Below, piece by piece: positions 13,055 to 22,247 of a DNA stretch of 64,000 nt (the first letter of the stretch is position 1; every line of letters begins with the position of its first letter). Source of the DNA: Amycolatopsis regifaucium (lineage in GTDB: Bacteria > Actinomycetota > Actinomycetes > Mycobacteriales > Pseudonocardiaceae). A program made the position numbers and the translations under genes. The DNA lies in contig NZ_LQCI01000012.1 in assembly GCF_001613935.1 (NCBI RefSeq), positions 1-64,000 on the forward strand, read 5' to 3'. The notes beneath the pieces are model-generated. The model was not told the origin of the DNA, did not search any database, and was given only the letters and a program-made list of their open reading frames with translations.

Positions 13055-14209
13055 TCACCCTGGGTTGATCTCACCATCTGCCACGAGGAACCGGCGCCCG
13101 GCCAGTTCGGCGGGTACGTCCTCGTCCACGGCGGCGGTCACCAGCACCTGCTCGGCACCCGCCGCCACCTCCGCCAGCCGGGCCCGGCGACGCCGGTCCA
13201 GCTCGGCGAACACATCATCCAGGAGAAGCACCGGTTCCCCGGCCTCGCCACGCAGGAGCTCGTAGCTTCCCAGACGCAATGCGAGGGCGAACGACCAGGA
13301 CTCCCCATGACTCGCGTAGCCCTTGGCCGGCGCTTCGCCGAGGACGAGGTCGAGTTCGTCCCGGTGCGGGCCGACCATGCTGACCCCGCGCTCCAGCTCC
13401 AGGTTCCGGGACCGCCCCAGCGCTTCGACCAGCACTTCCTTGAGTACCGCTTCGTCGGCGCGAGGACCGTCCGGAACGCCGTAGCCCGCCGGTATCGCTT
13501 CGCCCAGGCTGGACCTGTACGCGATCTTCGCCGGTCTCGAGTCGGGCGCGACCCCCATATAAGCGGCGGCCGCGTACGGCGCGAGGTCCGCGATGAGGTT
13601 GAGCCGGGCCGCCAGCAACGCGGCCCCGGCCACCGCGAGGTGGTCGTCCCAGACGTCGAGCGTCGACAACGCGTACGGGTCTTCACGTCCCGTACGCCGC
13701 TTGCCCGCCGTCTTGAGCAGGGCGTTCCGCTGCTTCAGCACCTTCTCGTAGTCGGCCCGGACCCCGGCGTACCGGGGGGCGCGCAGCACGAGGAGTTCGT
13801 CCATGAAGCGACGGCGCTCACCGGGATCCCCGCGCACGAGTGCCAGATCCTCCGGGGAGAACAGCACCGTGCGCAGGATGCCCAGCACGTCGCGGGGCTT
13901 GCCGACCGAGCCGCGGTTGATCCGCGCGCGGTTCGCCTTGCCGGGGGTGATCTCCAGCTCGACCGTCAGCTCGCGGTCGTCGTTGACCACCGCGACCCTG
14001 ATCAGCGCGCGTTCGCAGCCATGCCGCACCAAGGGTGCGTCGGTCGCGACGCGATGCGAGCCCAGGGTCGCGATGTAGCCGATCGCCTCCAGGAGGTTCG
14101 TCTTACCGCGGCCGTTCTGTCCGACGAGGACGGTCGGGCCGGGTTCGAGCGCCAGATCGGCCAGTGGCCAGGACCGGAAATCGGTGACCTGGAGATGTCT
14201 GAGGTACAA
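13055..14209 (-). CDS. recF: DNA replication/repair protein RecF
   Basis: A 384-residue SMC-like ATPase. Walker A is [18 protein letters not shown] near residue 32, the signature region follows [19 protein letters not shown] order ([19 protein letters not shown]), and Walker B with the C-terminal D-loop is [20 protein letters not shown] near residue 340. RecF loads RecA at single-strand gaps with RecO and RecR. The start is a TTG at 14209 giving [13 protein letters not shown], which matches the family N-terminus. It lies 26 bp downstream of gnd and overlaps the beginning of the DUF721 region. Confidence 0.95.
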   Translation of the reverse strand: MYLRHLQVTDFRSWPLADLALEPGPTVLVGQNGRGKTNLLEAIGYIATLGSHRVATDAPLVRHGCERALIRVAVVNDDRELTVELEITPGKANRARINRGSVGKPRDVLGILRTVLFSPEDLALVRGDPGERRRFMDELLVLRAPRYAGVRADYEKVLKQRNALLKTAGKRRTGREDPYALSTLDVWDDHLAVAGAALLAARLNLIADLAPYAAAAYMGVAPDSRPAKIAYRSSLGEAIPAGYGVPDGPRADEAVLKEVLVEALGRSRNLELERGVSMVGPHRDELDLVLGEAPAKGYASHGESWSFALALRLGSYELLRGEAGEPVLLLDDVFAELDRRRRARLAEVAAGAEQVLVTAAVDEDVPAELAGRRFLVADGEINPG

Positions 14210-14235
14210 CCCGTCTGCCTAGCGGCCGGCCGTCG

Positions 14236-15123
14236 TCACTGAACCTTTTTCACAGCGTGCCCGCCGAACTGGTTGCGCAGCGCGGCGACGGCACGCATGG
14301 CGGCGGAGTCCTCCTGGCGGGAGGCGAACCGCGCGAAGAGCGCGGCCGAGATGACCGGCGCCGGCACGGCGTTGTTGATCGCCTCTTCCAGCGTCCACCG
14401 GCCTTCGCCGGAATCCTCGACGTAACCCTCGAGGTCGTCCAGTTCCGGGTCCTCGTCGAGCGCGCGGACGAGCAGGTCGAGCAGCCACGAGCGGACGACG
14501 GTCCCCCGCTGCCAGCCCTTGATGACCGCGGGCACGTTCTCGACGACCTTCGCGGCTTCGAGCAGCTCGAAGCCCTCGGCGAAGGCCTGCATCATGCCGT
14601 ACTCGATGCCGTTGTGAATCATCTTCGCGTAGTGCCCGGAGCCGACGGCACCGGCGTGCGAGAAGCCCTCTTCGCGCGGGCCGTCGGGACGAAGCGCGTC
14701 GAAGATCGGCATGGCCTTTTCGACGTCCGAAGCGGCGCCACCGACCATCAGGCCGTAGCCGTTGTCCTTGCCCCACACGCCACCGGACACCCCGCAGTCG
14801 AGGTAGCCGATGTTCTTCGCCGCGAGCAGGTCGGCGTTGATGCGGTCGTCGGTGTACTTCGAGTTGCCGCCGTCGATCACGAGGTCGCCCTCGGACAACA
14901 GGTTGCTGAGCTCGGCGACGGTCTGCCGGGTGGGTTCACCGGCGGGCACCATGATCCAGACGATCCTCGGACCGTCCAGTTTGGACACCATGTCTTCGAG
15001 CGACGTGGAGTCGGTGACGTCCGGGTTGCGGTCGTAACCGATCACTTCGTGACCGGCGCCGCGCAGCCGGTCGCGCATGTTGAACCCCATTTTGCCGAGG
15101 CCGATGAGTCCCAGCTGAGCCAT
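14236..15123 (-). CDS. gnd: Decarboxylating 6-phosphogluconate dehydrogenase, short NAD-type
   Basis: A 295-residue enzyme of the short class. It has an N-terminal Rossmann motif (LGLIGLGKMGFNMRDRL), an IDGGNSKYTDD segment, GVSGGVWG and the catalytic-region GSGHYAKMIHNGIEYGMMQA. It oxidatively decarboxylates 6-phosphogluconate to ribulose 5-phosphate. The length (about 300 rather than 470 residues) points to the GndA/NAD-preferring branch. The gene is a regular but metabolically unrelated resident between dnaN and recF in actinobacteria. It lies 36 bp downstream of dnaN and probably shares its transcript. Confidence 0.95.
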   Translation of the reverse strand: MAQLGLIGLGKMGFNMRDRLRGAGHEVIGYDRNPDVTDSTSLEDMVSKLDGPRIVWIMVPAGEPTRQTVAELSNLLSEGDLVIDGGNSKYTDDRINADLLAAKNIGYLDCGVSGGVWGKDNGYGLMVGGAASDVEKAMPIFDALRPDGPREEGFSHAGAVGSGHYAKMIHNGIEYGMMQAFAEGFELLEAAKVVENVPAVIKGWQRGTVVRSWLLDLLVRALDEDPELDDLEGYVEDSGEGRWTLEEAINNAVPAPVISAALFARFASRQEDSAAMRAVAALRNQFGGHAVKKVQ

Positions 15124-15159
15124 GAAGATCCCCTTTGGTGCGAAAGAAACGAAGGCCGG

Positions 15160-16293
15160 TCAGCCCGGGAGCCGGACCGGCATCAGCAGGTACAGGTAGC
15201 CGGGGACGACGTTGCCCTCTTCGTCGGCGGGCTTGATCAGCGCCGGCCTGTTCGGCGTGGTGAACGTCAGTTCCGCCCGGTTCGCGTTCAGCGCGCCGAG
15301 CCCGTCGACGAGGTAACCCGGGTTGAACGCGATGGTCACCGGCTCACCTTCGTAATCGACCTGAAGTTCTTCTTCGGCCGAACCCTCGTCGTCGCCACCG
15401 GCCGAGAGCCGGAGCGAACCGTCGTTGAACTCCAGCCGCACCTGGGTGCCACGTTCGGCGACCAGCGAAACACGTTTGATCGACTCCGCCAGCGCGGAGA
15501 CCTCGATGACCGCGCGTGACGTGTGCTGCGCGGGCAGCAGCTGCCGGTACGGCGGGAACTCCGCGTCGAGGAGACGCGTCGTGGTGTAGCGGCCGGAGCC
15601 GGAGAGACCGAGAAGGCCCTCACCGCTGGCGAGTGCGAGGCGGATCTTGGCGCCACTGGCACCGAGCGTCTTCGCGGCCTCGGCGAGCGTGCGCGCCGGG
15701 ACGAGCACCGCGGCGTCGGACAGGCCCTCGGCGGGCTCCCAGGTGAACTCCCGCATGGCGAGCCGGAAGCGGTCGGTGGCGACCAGGGTCAGCGAGGAGC
15801 CGGAGATCTCCAGCCGCATCCCGGTCAGCATCGGGAGCGTGTCGTCCTTGCCCGCGGCGACGACGACCTGGGTGACCGCCTGGCCGAAGGCATCGCCGGT
15901 GAGTTCGCCGGCGAAGGCGGGCTGGGACGGGAGCTGCGGGTAGTCCTCGACCGGCATGGTCGGCAGGGAGAAGCGCGCGGAGCCGCAGGTGATGGTCGCG
16001 CGAGCGCCGTCGACGGAGATCTCGACCGGCTGCGCGGGCAGCGACTTGGTGATGTCGGCCAGCAGACGGCCGGAGACCAGGAGGCGGCCGCCGTCGGCGA
16101 TGGTGGCCGGGACGCCGACCGTGGCGGAGACCTCGTAGTCGAATCCGGAGACGGTGAGTGCGTCACTCGTCCCGTCGGATCCCGCATCGAGCAGGACACC
16201 GCCCAGAACCGGGACCGGAGGCCGCGACGGGAGGCTTCTCGCCACCCACGCGACGGCGTCGGCCAGCCCGTCACGCTCGACGCGGATCTTCAT
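15160..16293 (-). CDS. dnaN: DNA polymerase III beta sliding clamp
   Basis: A 377-residue clamp with the usual start ([21 protein letters not shown]), three repeated clamp folds and the conserved C-terminal NPGYLVDGL and PVRLPG. The homodimer encircles DNA and tethers polymerase III. It is encoded just downstream of oriC on the minus strand and transcribed away from it, the usual arrangement dnaA-oriC-dnaN. The ATG at 16293 has an AAGGAAG ribosome binding site upstream. Confidence 0.97.
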   Translation of the reverse strand: MKIRVERDGLADAVAWVARSLPSRPPVPVLGGVLLDAGSDGTSDALTVSGFDYEVSATVGVPATIADGGRLLVSGRLLADITKSLPAQPVEISVDGARATITCGSARFSLPTMPVEDYPQLPSQPAFAGELTGDAFGQAVTQVVVAAGKDDTLPMLTGMRLEISGSSLTLVATDRFRLAMREFTWEPAEGLSDAAVLVPARTLAEAAKTLGASGAKIRLALASGEGLLGLSGSGRYTTTRLLDAEFPPYRQLLPAQHTSRAVIEVSALAESIKRVSLVAERGTQVRLEFNDGSLRLSAGGDDEGSAEEELQVDYEGEPVTIAFNPGYLVDGLGALNANRAELTFTTPNRPALIKPADEEGNVVPGYLYLLMPVRLPG

Positions 16294-17214
16294 GCGCGCT
16301 TCCTTTCGACAGCCGAGCCCCTGACGGCTCGAAAGCTCAACGGGTCACCTCGGCCGGAGAGCGCGATGGCCAGGTGCCTCGCAGGTGTGTTCGGTCCGGC
16401 GAGGACGCGAACGCACGTCGACACGCAGACCAGGTGCAGGGACCCACGTTAGGCCGTCCCCGGGGTTCGCGTCACCTCGGCCTCCCCTTGCTTTTGTCGA
16501 CAAGACGACACGGCTCGAAGCTGTCCCCAGATTCGTCCTTCGCCTGTTTTTGTTTTATTCCCTTCTTAAGAAGAACTAAGAACAGCAGTAGTAATAGGCG
16601 TTGTGGATTGTGTGGACAAGCCCCGTTCGCGCAGGTCCGGATGCCTCGGACCCTGTGGACTCCGGGTGTGTACGGACGGTGGACAGCTCGAGCCGTCGGT
16701 GGATGGTTTCGGGCGGCGCTCGAACTGTCCACAGTCATCCACAGTTGTCCCCACGGTTATCCCCAGCTGTGCGGTGATTTGTACCCAGGGGCTGTGGGCC
16801 CGGTTCGTGACCGGAATCGCTCGGGAGAGTGATCCGGGCAGCAGAGGTAATCCTTGTGCACAGAATGGGGACAACCTGGGGACAGCGTGTGGATCATGGT
16901 GTGGAAATGCTGTGGATTGCCTGTGAGCGCGATGTGGATGAAACCCGGTCGTCGCTGGCCCTGAGCCTGCGGGAGTTGTGCACAAGGTACCCACAGCATG
17001 TGGATTTCCTTTGTGCACAAGGGAAAACGCGAAGCGTGCGTAGGCGCTCTTCGGCTCCTTCGCGCGCGTACGTCATGTTGATGAGGTACCCGCTCTTCGC
17101 GGCTCTACACGCGGTTCGGACCTATGTGGACGGCGGCTTGAGCTGGAAGACGGCATGAAGAAGGGGCCCCCACCTGGACGGTGAGAGCCCCTGAAGTCCT
17201 TGTGTGCTAAGGGA
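16294..17214. other. oriC: Chromosomal replication origin (oriC) between dnaA and dnaN
   Basis: A 921-bp gene-free region. An AT-rich stretch (16541-16600) is followed by at least fifteen DnaA-box-like 9-mers in both orientations. They include TTGTCCACA on the minus strand at 16611-16619, CTGTCCACA at 16725-16733, TCATCCACA at 16735-16743, TTGTCCCCA at 16745-16753, TTATCCCCA at 16757-16765, TTGTGCACA at 16854, and TGTGGAT-type boxes at 16602, 16888, 16911, 16933 and 16999. Palindromic TTGTGCACAA occurs at 16976-16985 and 17011-17020. Density and position between dnaA and dnaN identify oriC. The stretch 17030-17214 beside the dnaA stop shows nothing further recognisable. Confidence 0.95.
16541..16600. 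promoter_or_regulatory. Putative DNA unwinding element with DnaA-trio-like triplets
   Basis: The only AT-rich segment of the region, containing TTTTTGTTTTATTC, the palindrome TTCTTAAGAA (16563-16572) and the triplet run TAG-TAA-TAG at about 16589-16597. It is separated by a short GC step from two DnaA boxes (16602-16610 and 16611-16619). This order (unwinding element, trios, GC step, paired boxes) is that of bacterial basal unwinding systems. Assignment is by sequence resemblance. Confidence 0.55.
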
Positions 17215-18852
17215 TTACTGCCGTGCTCGCTGCTTTATGCGCGATGTCAGCTCCTGCACCTGGTCGTAGATGCGGCGGCGTTCGGCCATCTCCTTGCGGA
17301 TCTTCTTGTCCGCGTGCATGACCGTCGTGTGGTCGCGGCCGCCGAAGGTCTGCCCGATCTTCGGCAGCGACATGTCGGTCAGTTCGCGGCAGAGGTACAT
17401 CGCGATCTGACGCGCCGTCGCGAGCGCCTTCGTCTTGCCGGGACCGCAGAGGTCGTCGAGCGTCACGTCGAAGAACTCCGAAGTGACGCCCATGATGGTC
17501 GGCGCGGTGATCTCCGGCGCGTGCGAATCCGGGATGAGGTCCCGGAGCACGATCTCGGCGAGTCCGACGTCGACCGGCTGCTGGTTCAGCGACGCGAAGG
17601 CGGTGACGCGGATGAGCGCGCCTTCGAGTTCCCGGATGTTCGCCTCGACGCGTGAAGCGATGAACTCCAGCACCTCGTTGGGTACCGCGAGCCTGTCCTG
17701 CGCGGCCTTCTTGCGAAGGATGGCGATGCGTGTTTCGAGCTCGGGCGGCTGGATGTCGGTGATGAGGCCCCACTCGAACCGCGTGCGCAGCCGGTCTTCC
17801 AGCGTTTCGAGGCGCTTCGGCGGGCGGTCGGAGGAGACGACGATCTGCTTGTTCGTGTTGTGGAGGGTGTTGAAGGTGTGGAAGAACTCTTCCTGCGTAC
17901 CTTCTTTGCCTTCCAGGAACTGGATGTCGTCGACGAGCAGGATGTCGACGTCGCGGTAGCGGCGCTGGAACGCGACCTTGCGGTCGTCTCGCAGCGAGTT
18001 GATGAAGTCGTTCGTGAACTCTTCCGTCGACACGTACCGCACGCGCATGCCGGGGAACAGCCGCTGGGCGTAATGCCCGACGGCGTGCAGCAGGTGGGTC
18101 TTCCCGAGTCCGGATTCTCCCCAGATGAACAACGGGTTGTACGCGCGCGCCGGTGCTTCGGCGACGGCGACCGCGGCGGCGTGGGCGAATCGGTTCGACG
18201 CACCGATGACGAAGGTGTCGAAGGTGTACTTCTCGTTGAGCTTCGTCTTCGACGTCTGCGGCTGCGCCGGCGCGGTGTAGGGCTGGCCCGCGATCGGCTG
18301 GCCGGAGAACGTGGGCCAGATTTCGGTCACGGCGGCGAGAGCCTCGCCCTCTTCGTCGACTTCCTCATCGCTGTCATCGCCATCGTTGAGGCTGTTGTCG
18401 ACCGGGTGCCTCGGCTGCATCGGCGGCCGCGGCTTCGGTGGCTCGGGCCGGGGCCGGTTCGGGGACAGCATGCCGTCGCCCTCGGGCAACGGCGGTGTGC
18501 CGTGCGAGGGACCGGCGCCGTTTTCCACCCGGCCGGGTGACGGGTCGTAGCGAGGACCGGGCGCGGGGGGAGGCATCGAGGTGTGTGTCTCGGTGCTGTC
18601 GACCTTCACCGCGAGAGAGACCGCGCGGCCGAGTCGTCGCGAAAGGGCTTCGGTGATCGCGCCGCGAAGGGCGCGTTCGATCGCTTCCTTGGCGAAGTCG
18701 CTGGGCGCGGCGAGCAGGGCGGTGCCGTCGAGGAGGCCGATCGGCCGGGTCACCCGCATCCAGGCGCGCTGCTGCGGGGAGAGGGTGCCATCGGACAGTT
18801 CACGCACGACCTGTTCCCAGATGACGCCAAGATTGTGCTGGTGATCGGACAC
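17215..18852 (-). CDS. dnaA: Chromosomal replication initiator protein DnaA
   Basis: A 545-residue AAA+ initiator. Domain I is short ([21 protein letters not shown]), and domain II is a long Pro-rich linker of about 130 residues. Domain III has Walker A ([17 protein letters not shown]), Walker B ([15 protein letters not shown]) and sensor motifs. Domain IV is the DnaA-box-binding HTH ([27 protein letters not shown]). It binds boxes in oriC and melts DNA in its ATP form. It starts at GTG 18852. The upstream region carries DnaA boxes (18962-18982), suggesting autoregulation. Confidence 0.98.
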   Translation of the reverse strand: MSDHQHNLGVIWEQVVRELSDGTLSPQQRAWMRVTRPIGLLDGTALLAAPSDFAKEAIERALRGAITEALSRRLGRAVSLAVKVDSTETHTSMPPPAPGPRYDPSPGRVENGAGPSHGTPPLPEGDGMLSPNRPRPEPPKPRPPMQPRHPVDNSLNDGDDSDEEVDEEGEALAAVTEIWPTFSGQPIAGQPYTAPAQPQTSKTKLNEKYTFDTFVIGASNRFAHAAAVAVAEAPARAYNPLFIWGESGLGKTHLLHAVGHYAQRLFPGMRVRYVSTEEFTNDFINSLRDDRKVAFQRRYRDVDILLVDDIQFLEGKEGTQEEFFHTFNTLHNTNKQIVVSSDRPPKRLETLEDRLRTRFEWGLITDIQPPELETRIAILRKKAAQDRLAVPNEVLEFIASRVEANIRELEGALIRVTAFASLNQQPVDVGLAEIVLRDLIPDSHAPEITAPTIMGVTSEFFDVTLDDLCGPGKTKALATARQIAMYLCRELTDMSLPKIGQTFGGRDHTTVMHADKKIRKEMAERRRIYDQVQELTSRIKQRARQ

Positions 18853-19457
18853 CTGCCTGACTCCCTCCCCTCATCGGTGCGTGCGGCGAGATCACTCAAC
18901 GAACGCCCGGAAGAACTCCGTCGAGCGTCATCTTGGCCCGATCAGTTCATGCGCACAGCAAATATCCACATAGTTGTCCACAGCTGTGCACTAATGTACG
19001 GCGGCCCGCGGCGACGTCACCTGCGGGCTCGGCCTATGCCGGTGGGACGCCTCCACATCCCCAAGGACGCCCGGGCGTCTGCACCGCTCCACCTCGGCGA
19101 AAACCCGGGAGGGGCACGCTAACAAGCCCCGCCCATTGCCACAAGGCATCCTCTCGCGCAAGCATTTCACGGTGTACGGCGCGTTGCCATTCGGTACCTT
19201 CGCGTCGCGGATGATCACTCCCCACGCGCGGTCGCGGTCCGTGGTCGAGGGGGTGCCTGACGAGCCCCGCCGATGGGTGCGTACCCTCGTAAGGTCTCCC
19301 GTATACAGCGGGGGCGTTTCGCGTGCCCACGTTGTCGTCGCTCGACGTGACGAGGCCACACGTTGGTAGGAGACACCAGAGACTGCCGTGCGTCAGCACG
19401 ACACGCCAGGAACGGGTCGAACCGTTCCCGGCGGCCGAGAAACAGGAGAAGTAAGTC
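18853..19457. promoter_or_regulatory. dnaA/rpmH divergent regulatory region with DnaA boxes
   Basis: 605 bp without a gene. ATATCCACA at 18962-18970 and a perfect TTGTCCACA at 18974-18982 lie about 110-130 bp upstream of the dnaA start and fit DnaA autorepression. The remainder should contain the rpmH promoter and leader for the plus-strand operon; no core promoter could be assigned with confidence. A purine-rich GGAGA stretch before 19458 provides the rpmH ribosome binding site. Confidence 0.7.
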
Positions 19458-19601
19458 GTGAGCAAGGGTAAGCGCACCTTCCAGCCGAACAACCGCCGAC
19501 GCGCCCGGGTCCACGGGTTCCGGCTGCGGATGCGGACCCGCGCGGGTCGGGCGATCCTGGCGGCTCGCCGTCGCAAGGGCCGCGGCGCGCTGTCCGCCTG
19601 A
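19458..19601 (+). CDS. rpmH: 50S ribosomal protein L34
   Basis: A 47-residue basic protein starting with [23 protein letters not shown] followed by [21 protein letters not shown]. This is the full L34 pattern. L34 is a late-assembling large-subunit protein. It starts the conserved rpmH-rnpA-yidD-yidC-jag-rsmG series that is transcribed away from dnaA. The AGGAGAAGTAAGTC stretch just upstream contains a good ribosome binding site. Confidence 0.97.
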   Translation: MSKGKRTFQPNNRRRARVHGFRLRMRTRAGRAILAARRRKGRGALSA

Positions 19602-19624
19602 TCCTGCCGTCGTCGAGGGACGTC

Positions 19625-20035
19625 GTGCTGCCGGCCGCCGCGCGTTTGCGGCGCAGTGAGGATTTCCGTGCCGTGATGCGGCGTGGGGCCAAGGCAGGCA
19701 GGCGCCGCCTCGTCGTCCATGCGTTGACCACGGACCCGCCCGACGCCGCCGAAGCGGCGCGGGCGGGTTTTGTGGTGAGCAAGGCCGTGGGCAACTCGGT
19801 GGTCCGCCACCGGGTCACCCGCCGGTTGCGGCATCTCATTTCCGCCAGGATCGGAACACTGCCGCCGGGCAGCTCGTTGGTGATACGGGCACTACCACCG
19901 GCCGCGGACGCGTCCAGCGCGGAACTCGGTTCGGACCTCGACGCGTCGTTGCGGCGTCTCGGGCTGTCCGGGCATTCCGTCGTCACCGGGAAGTCCCGCC
20001 AGGCGCGACCCCCCGACCACGGATCTGCGGTGTAA
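19625..20035 (+). CDS. rnpA: Ribonuclease P protein component
   Basis: A 136-residue basic protein with the family core: [21 protein letters not shown], a central [20 protein letters not shown] (the RNR-type RNA-binding helix), and [11 protein letters not shown]. It supports the catalytic RNase P RNA in maturing tRNA 5' ends. GTG at 19625 is used. It follows rpmH by 23 bp in the conserved operon. Confidence 0.96.
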   Translation: MLPAAARLRRSEDFRAVMRRGAKAGRRRLVVHALTTDPPDAAEAARAGFVVSKAVGNSVVRHRVTRRLRHLISARIGTLPPGSSLVIRALPPAADASSAELGSDLDASLRRLGLSGHSVVTGKSRQARPPDHGSAV

Positions 20036-20039
20036 CGGC

Positions 20040-20345
20040 ATGCGAGCCACCGACAACGAGACCACCGACGCGGCCCGGCCGGGTCCGGTGGCCTGGGTAC
20101 TGCTGCTGCCCATCAAGCTCTACCGCAAGGCGATCTCTCCTTTCCTTCCTCCGGCGTGCCGGTTCTACCCGAGCTGTAGCGCGTACGCCGTCGAGGCACT
20201 GACCCGGCACGGCGCCGGCCGCGGTGGTTATCTCGCGGCCCGGCGACTGCTGCGCTGCGGCCCGTGGACTCCGCCCGGCCGCGATCCGGTTCCCGAGACT
20301 TTCTCGTGGCGCCGCCGCCGACCTGAAACACCGATCGAGGAGTAG
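20040..20345 (+). CDS. yidD: Membrane protein insertion efficiency factor YidD
   Basis: A 101-residue protein with the YidD signature: LLLPIKLYRKAISPFLPPAC, RFYPSCSAYAVEAL, HGAGRGGYLAARRLLRCGPW and a PGRDPVP tail. The conserved Cys residues are present. It is proposed to aid YidC-dependent insertion at the inner membrane. It starts 5 bp after the rnpA stop and ends 4 bp before yidC, so the genes are probably translationally coupled. Confidence 0.95.
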   Translation: MRATDNETTDAARPGPVAWVLLLPIKLYRKAISPFLPPACRFYPSCSAYAVEALTRHGAGRGGYLAARRLLRCGPWTPPGRDPVPETFSWRRRRPETPIEE

Positions 20346-20349
20346 CTCA

Positions 20350-21450
20350 GTGCTCGACTTCATCTACTACCCCGTGTCCTTCATCTTGTGGTGTTGGCAC
20401 AAGGTCTTCGGGCTCGTGTTCGGTGAGGCGAACGCGGTGTCCTGGATCCTCGCGATCATCTTCCTGACGTTCACCGTCCGCGGCATCATGTTCAAGCCGT
20501 TCGTGAACCAGGTCCGGTCGATGAAGAAGATGCAGGACTTCGCGCCGGAGATGAAGAAGGTCCAGAAGAAGTACGCGAACGACCGGCAGCGCCAGGCGAT
20601 GGAGATGCAGAAGCTCCAGAAGGAGCACGGCGTCAACCCCCTGGGCAGCTGCCTCCCGATGCTGCTTCAGATCCCGGTCTTCATCGGTCTGAACCACGTC
20701 CTGCGGATGTTCACCATCAACCCGTACGGCGGCCCGAAGACCGAGAACTACTTCTTCGACCAGTCCGGTGTCGAGTCCTACGTCAACGCGAAGCTGTTCG
20801 GCACCAACCTGGGTGAAGCCATCTACACCGGTGTCGGCGTGGTCAGCGGCGGCAACACGCCCGCTGGTTTCCACTGGCACGTCGCTCCCGTGGCGATCCC
20901 GCTGATGATCGTCGCCAGCATCGCCACGCACCTCACCGCGCGGCACTCGGTCCAGCGTCAGAACCCCGAGTCGGCGACACCGCAGACCGCGATGATGAAC
21001 AAGCTGACGATGTACATCTTCCCGCTCGGTGTCCTCATCTTCGGTGCCCTGTTCCCGCTCGGCCTCCTCTTCTACTGGTTGGCCAACAACGGCTGGACCC
21101 TGATGCAGCAGCGCCTCGTCTACACGAAGATCGACAAGGAAGAGGAAGCGCGCAAGCAGGCCGAGAAGGAGAAGCGCGCGAACCTCGGCCCGAAGCCCGG
21201 CCAGAAGCCGACCGCGCCCCGCCCCGGCCAGAAGCCGGTCCAGCAGAAGAAGAACAAGCAGTCCTCCGGTGGTCAGGTCAAGAAGGCGGGCTCACCGCAC
21301 GGGTTCGCCCAGACCGCTCCCGCCGCCGAGAAGACGGACACCAACGACACAGCGGCCGAGCCGTCGACGAACGGCTCGAAGGAGAACGGCGCGGACGTGC
21401 CCGGTCTCATCTCGGACTCGACTAAGAAATCAGGCCGGAAGCGTCGCTGA
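20350..21450 (+). CDS. yidC: Membrane protein insertase YidC
   Basis: A 366-residue Oxa1/YidC insertase of the Gram-positive type, without a lipoprotein signal. Hydrophobic segments occur near residues 5-55, 100-120, 170-200, 225-245 and 260-280, with the conserved core GSCLPMLLQIPVFIGLNHVL. A basic, Pro/Lys/Gln-rich C-terminal tail (from about 285) probably contacts the ribosome. GTG at 20350 is chosen because GAGGAG lies 7-12 bases upstream; an earlier in-frame start would overlap yidD. It inserts membrane proteins alone or with SecYEG. Confidence 0.96.
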   Translation: MLDFIYYPVSFILWCWHKVFGLVFGEANAVSWILAIIFLTFTVRGIMFKPFVNQVRSMKKMQDFAPEMKKVQKKYANDRQRQAMEMQKLQKEHGVNPLGSCLPMLLQIPVFIGLNHVLRMFTINPYGGPKTENYFFDQSGVESYVNAKLFGTNLGEAIYTGVGVVSGGNTPAGFHWHVAPVAIPLMIVASIATHLTARHSVQRQNPESATPQTAMMNKLTMYIFPLGVLIFGALFPLGLLFYWLANNGWTLMQQRLVYTKIDKEEEARKQAEKEKRANLGPKPGQKPTAPRPGQKPVQQKKNKQSSGGQVKKAGSPHGFAQTAPAAEKTDTNDTAAEPSTNGSKENGADVPGLISDSTKKSGRKRR

Positions 21451-21480
21451 CGCCGATCCGGGCTGGAGAGGAGACTAAGA

Positions 21481-22038
21481 ATGGCGGAGACGATCGACAC
21501 GATCGACGCCGAGGAGAACAGCGCGGCCGAGACCGAGGACGTCGCTGACGAGACCCCGCGCAAGGGAGGTGTCGACGACGACGTCCTCGTGAAGGAGGGC
21601 GACATCGCCGGCGACTACCTCGAGCGGCTGCTCGACCTTCTGGACTACGACGGCGACATCGACCTCGATGTCGAGGCGGGTCGCGCCATCGTCAGCATCG
21701 ACGGTGGCGAGGATCTGGAGAAACTGGTCGGCCCGCGCGGCACCGTGCTCGAAGCACTGCAGGAGCTGACGCGGCTGGCGGTCCAGCAGGAGACCGGTTC
21801 GCGGAGCCGTCTCATGCTGGACGTCGCGGGCTGGCGCGCGGATCGCCGCGAGGAGCTCCGCGAGCTCGGTCGCTCCACCGCGGAGACGGTGCTCTCCTCC
21901 GGCGAGCGCGTCCGGCTGCAGCCGATGAGCCCGTTCGAGCGGAAGGTCGTGCACGACGCGGTCGCCGCTGTCGACGGGGTCAAGAGTGAGAGCGAAGGAG
22001 AGGACCCGAAGCGCCGGGTCGTCATCTTCCCCGCCTGA
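21481..22038 (+). CDS. jag: Jag/KhpB RNA-binding protein (KH-R3H)
   Basis: A 185-residue protein with an acidic N-terminus and a KH-type domain (GRAIVSIDGGEDLEKLVGPRGTVLE, including the G-x-x-G-like loop). A C-terminal R3H domain follows (residues about 118-165) with RREELRELGRST and MSPFERKVVHDAVAAVDGV, the latter containing the conserved R3H helix. Jag/KhpB binds RNA and is linked to cell elongation in Gram-positives. It is 30 bp from yidC in the conserved operon and is followed by a strong terminator. Confidence 0.93.
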   Translation: MAETIDTIDAEENSAAETEDVADETPRKGGVDDDVLVKEGDIAGDYLERLLDLLDYDGDIDLDVEAGRAIVSIDGGEDLEKLVGPRGTVLEALQELTRLAVQQETGSRSRLMLDVAGWRADRREELRELGRSTAETVLSSGERVRLQPMSPFERKVVHDAVAAVDGVKSESEGEDPKRRVVIFPA

Positions 22039-22051
22039 CGATCTCTTTGAG

Positions 22052-22087
22052 CGAAGCGGCCCGCCGGTCATCCGGCGGGCCGCTTCG
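22052..22087 (+). terminator. Rho-independent terminator after jag
   Basis: CGAAGCGGCCCGCCGG (22052-22067) pairs perfectly over 16 bp with CCGGCGGGCCGCTTCG (22072-22087) around TCAT, then TCGTTTCC follows. It ends the rpmH-jag transcript and separates it from rsmG-parAB. Confidence 0.85.
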
Positions 22088-22116
22088 TCGTTTCCAGACC
22101 GAATTGGCCGCTTCGC

Positions 22117-22130
22117 GTTTCACGTGAAAC
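22117..22130. promoter_or_regulatory. parS: parS site 1 (consensus)
   Basis: GTTTCACGTGAAAC exactly matches the parS consensus. The palindrome extends to 20 bp (22114-22133) with flanking CGC/GCG. It lies between the jag terminator and rsmG. Confidence 0.93.
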
Positions 22131-22146
22131 GCGACGACGAGTGGAG

Positions 22147-22155
22147 TTGTCCACA
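22147..22155 (+). promoter_or_regulatory. DnaA box TTGTCCACA upstream of rsmG
   Basis: A perfect actinobacterial DnaA box between parS sites 1 and 2. It could let DnaA influence the rsmG-parA-parB promoter or affect origin titration. Confidence 0.6.
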
Positions 22156-22210
22156 ACTTCGGACTGTCTCCCCGGTTTGCGGTCGGCGTCATGGACAATC
22201 AGTGAAGCGC

Positions 22211-22224
22211 GTTTCACGTGAAAC
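22211..22224. promoter_or_regulatory. parS: parS site 2 (consensus)
   Basis: A second exact GTTTCACGTGAAAC, 94 bp from site 1 and 24 bp upstream of the rsmG start, so ParB bound here could also affect transcription. Confidence 0.93.
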
Positions 22225-22247
22225 GGCGTAGAGGTTGAGGAGCAAGA

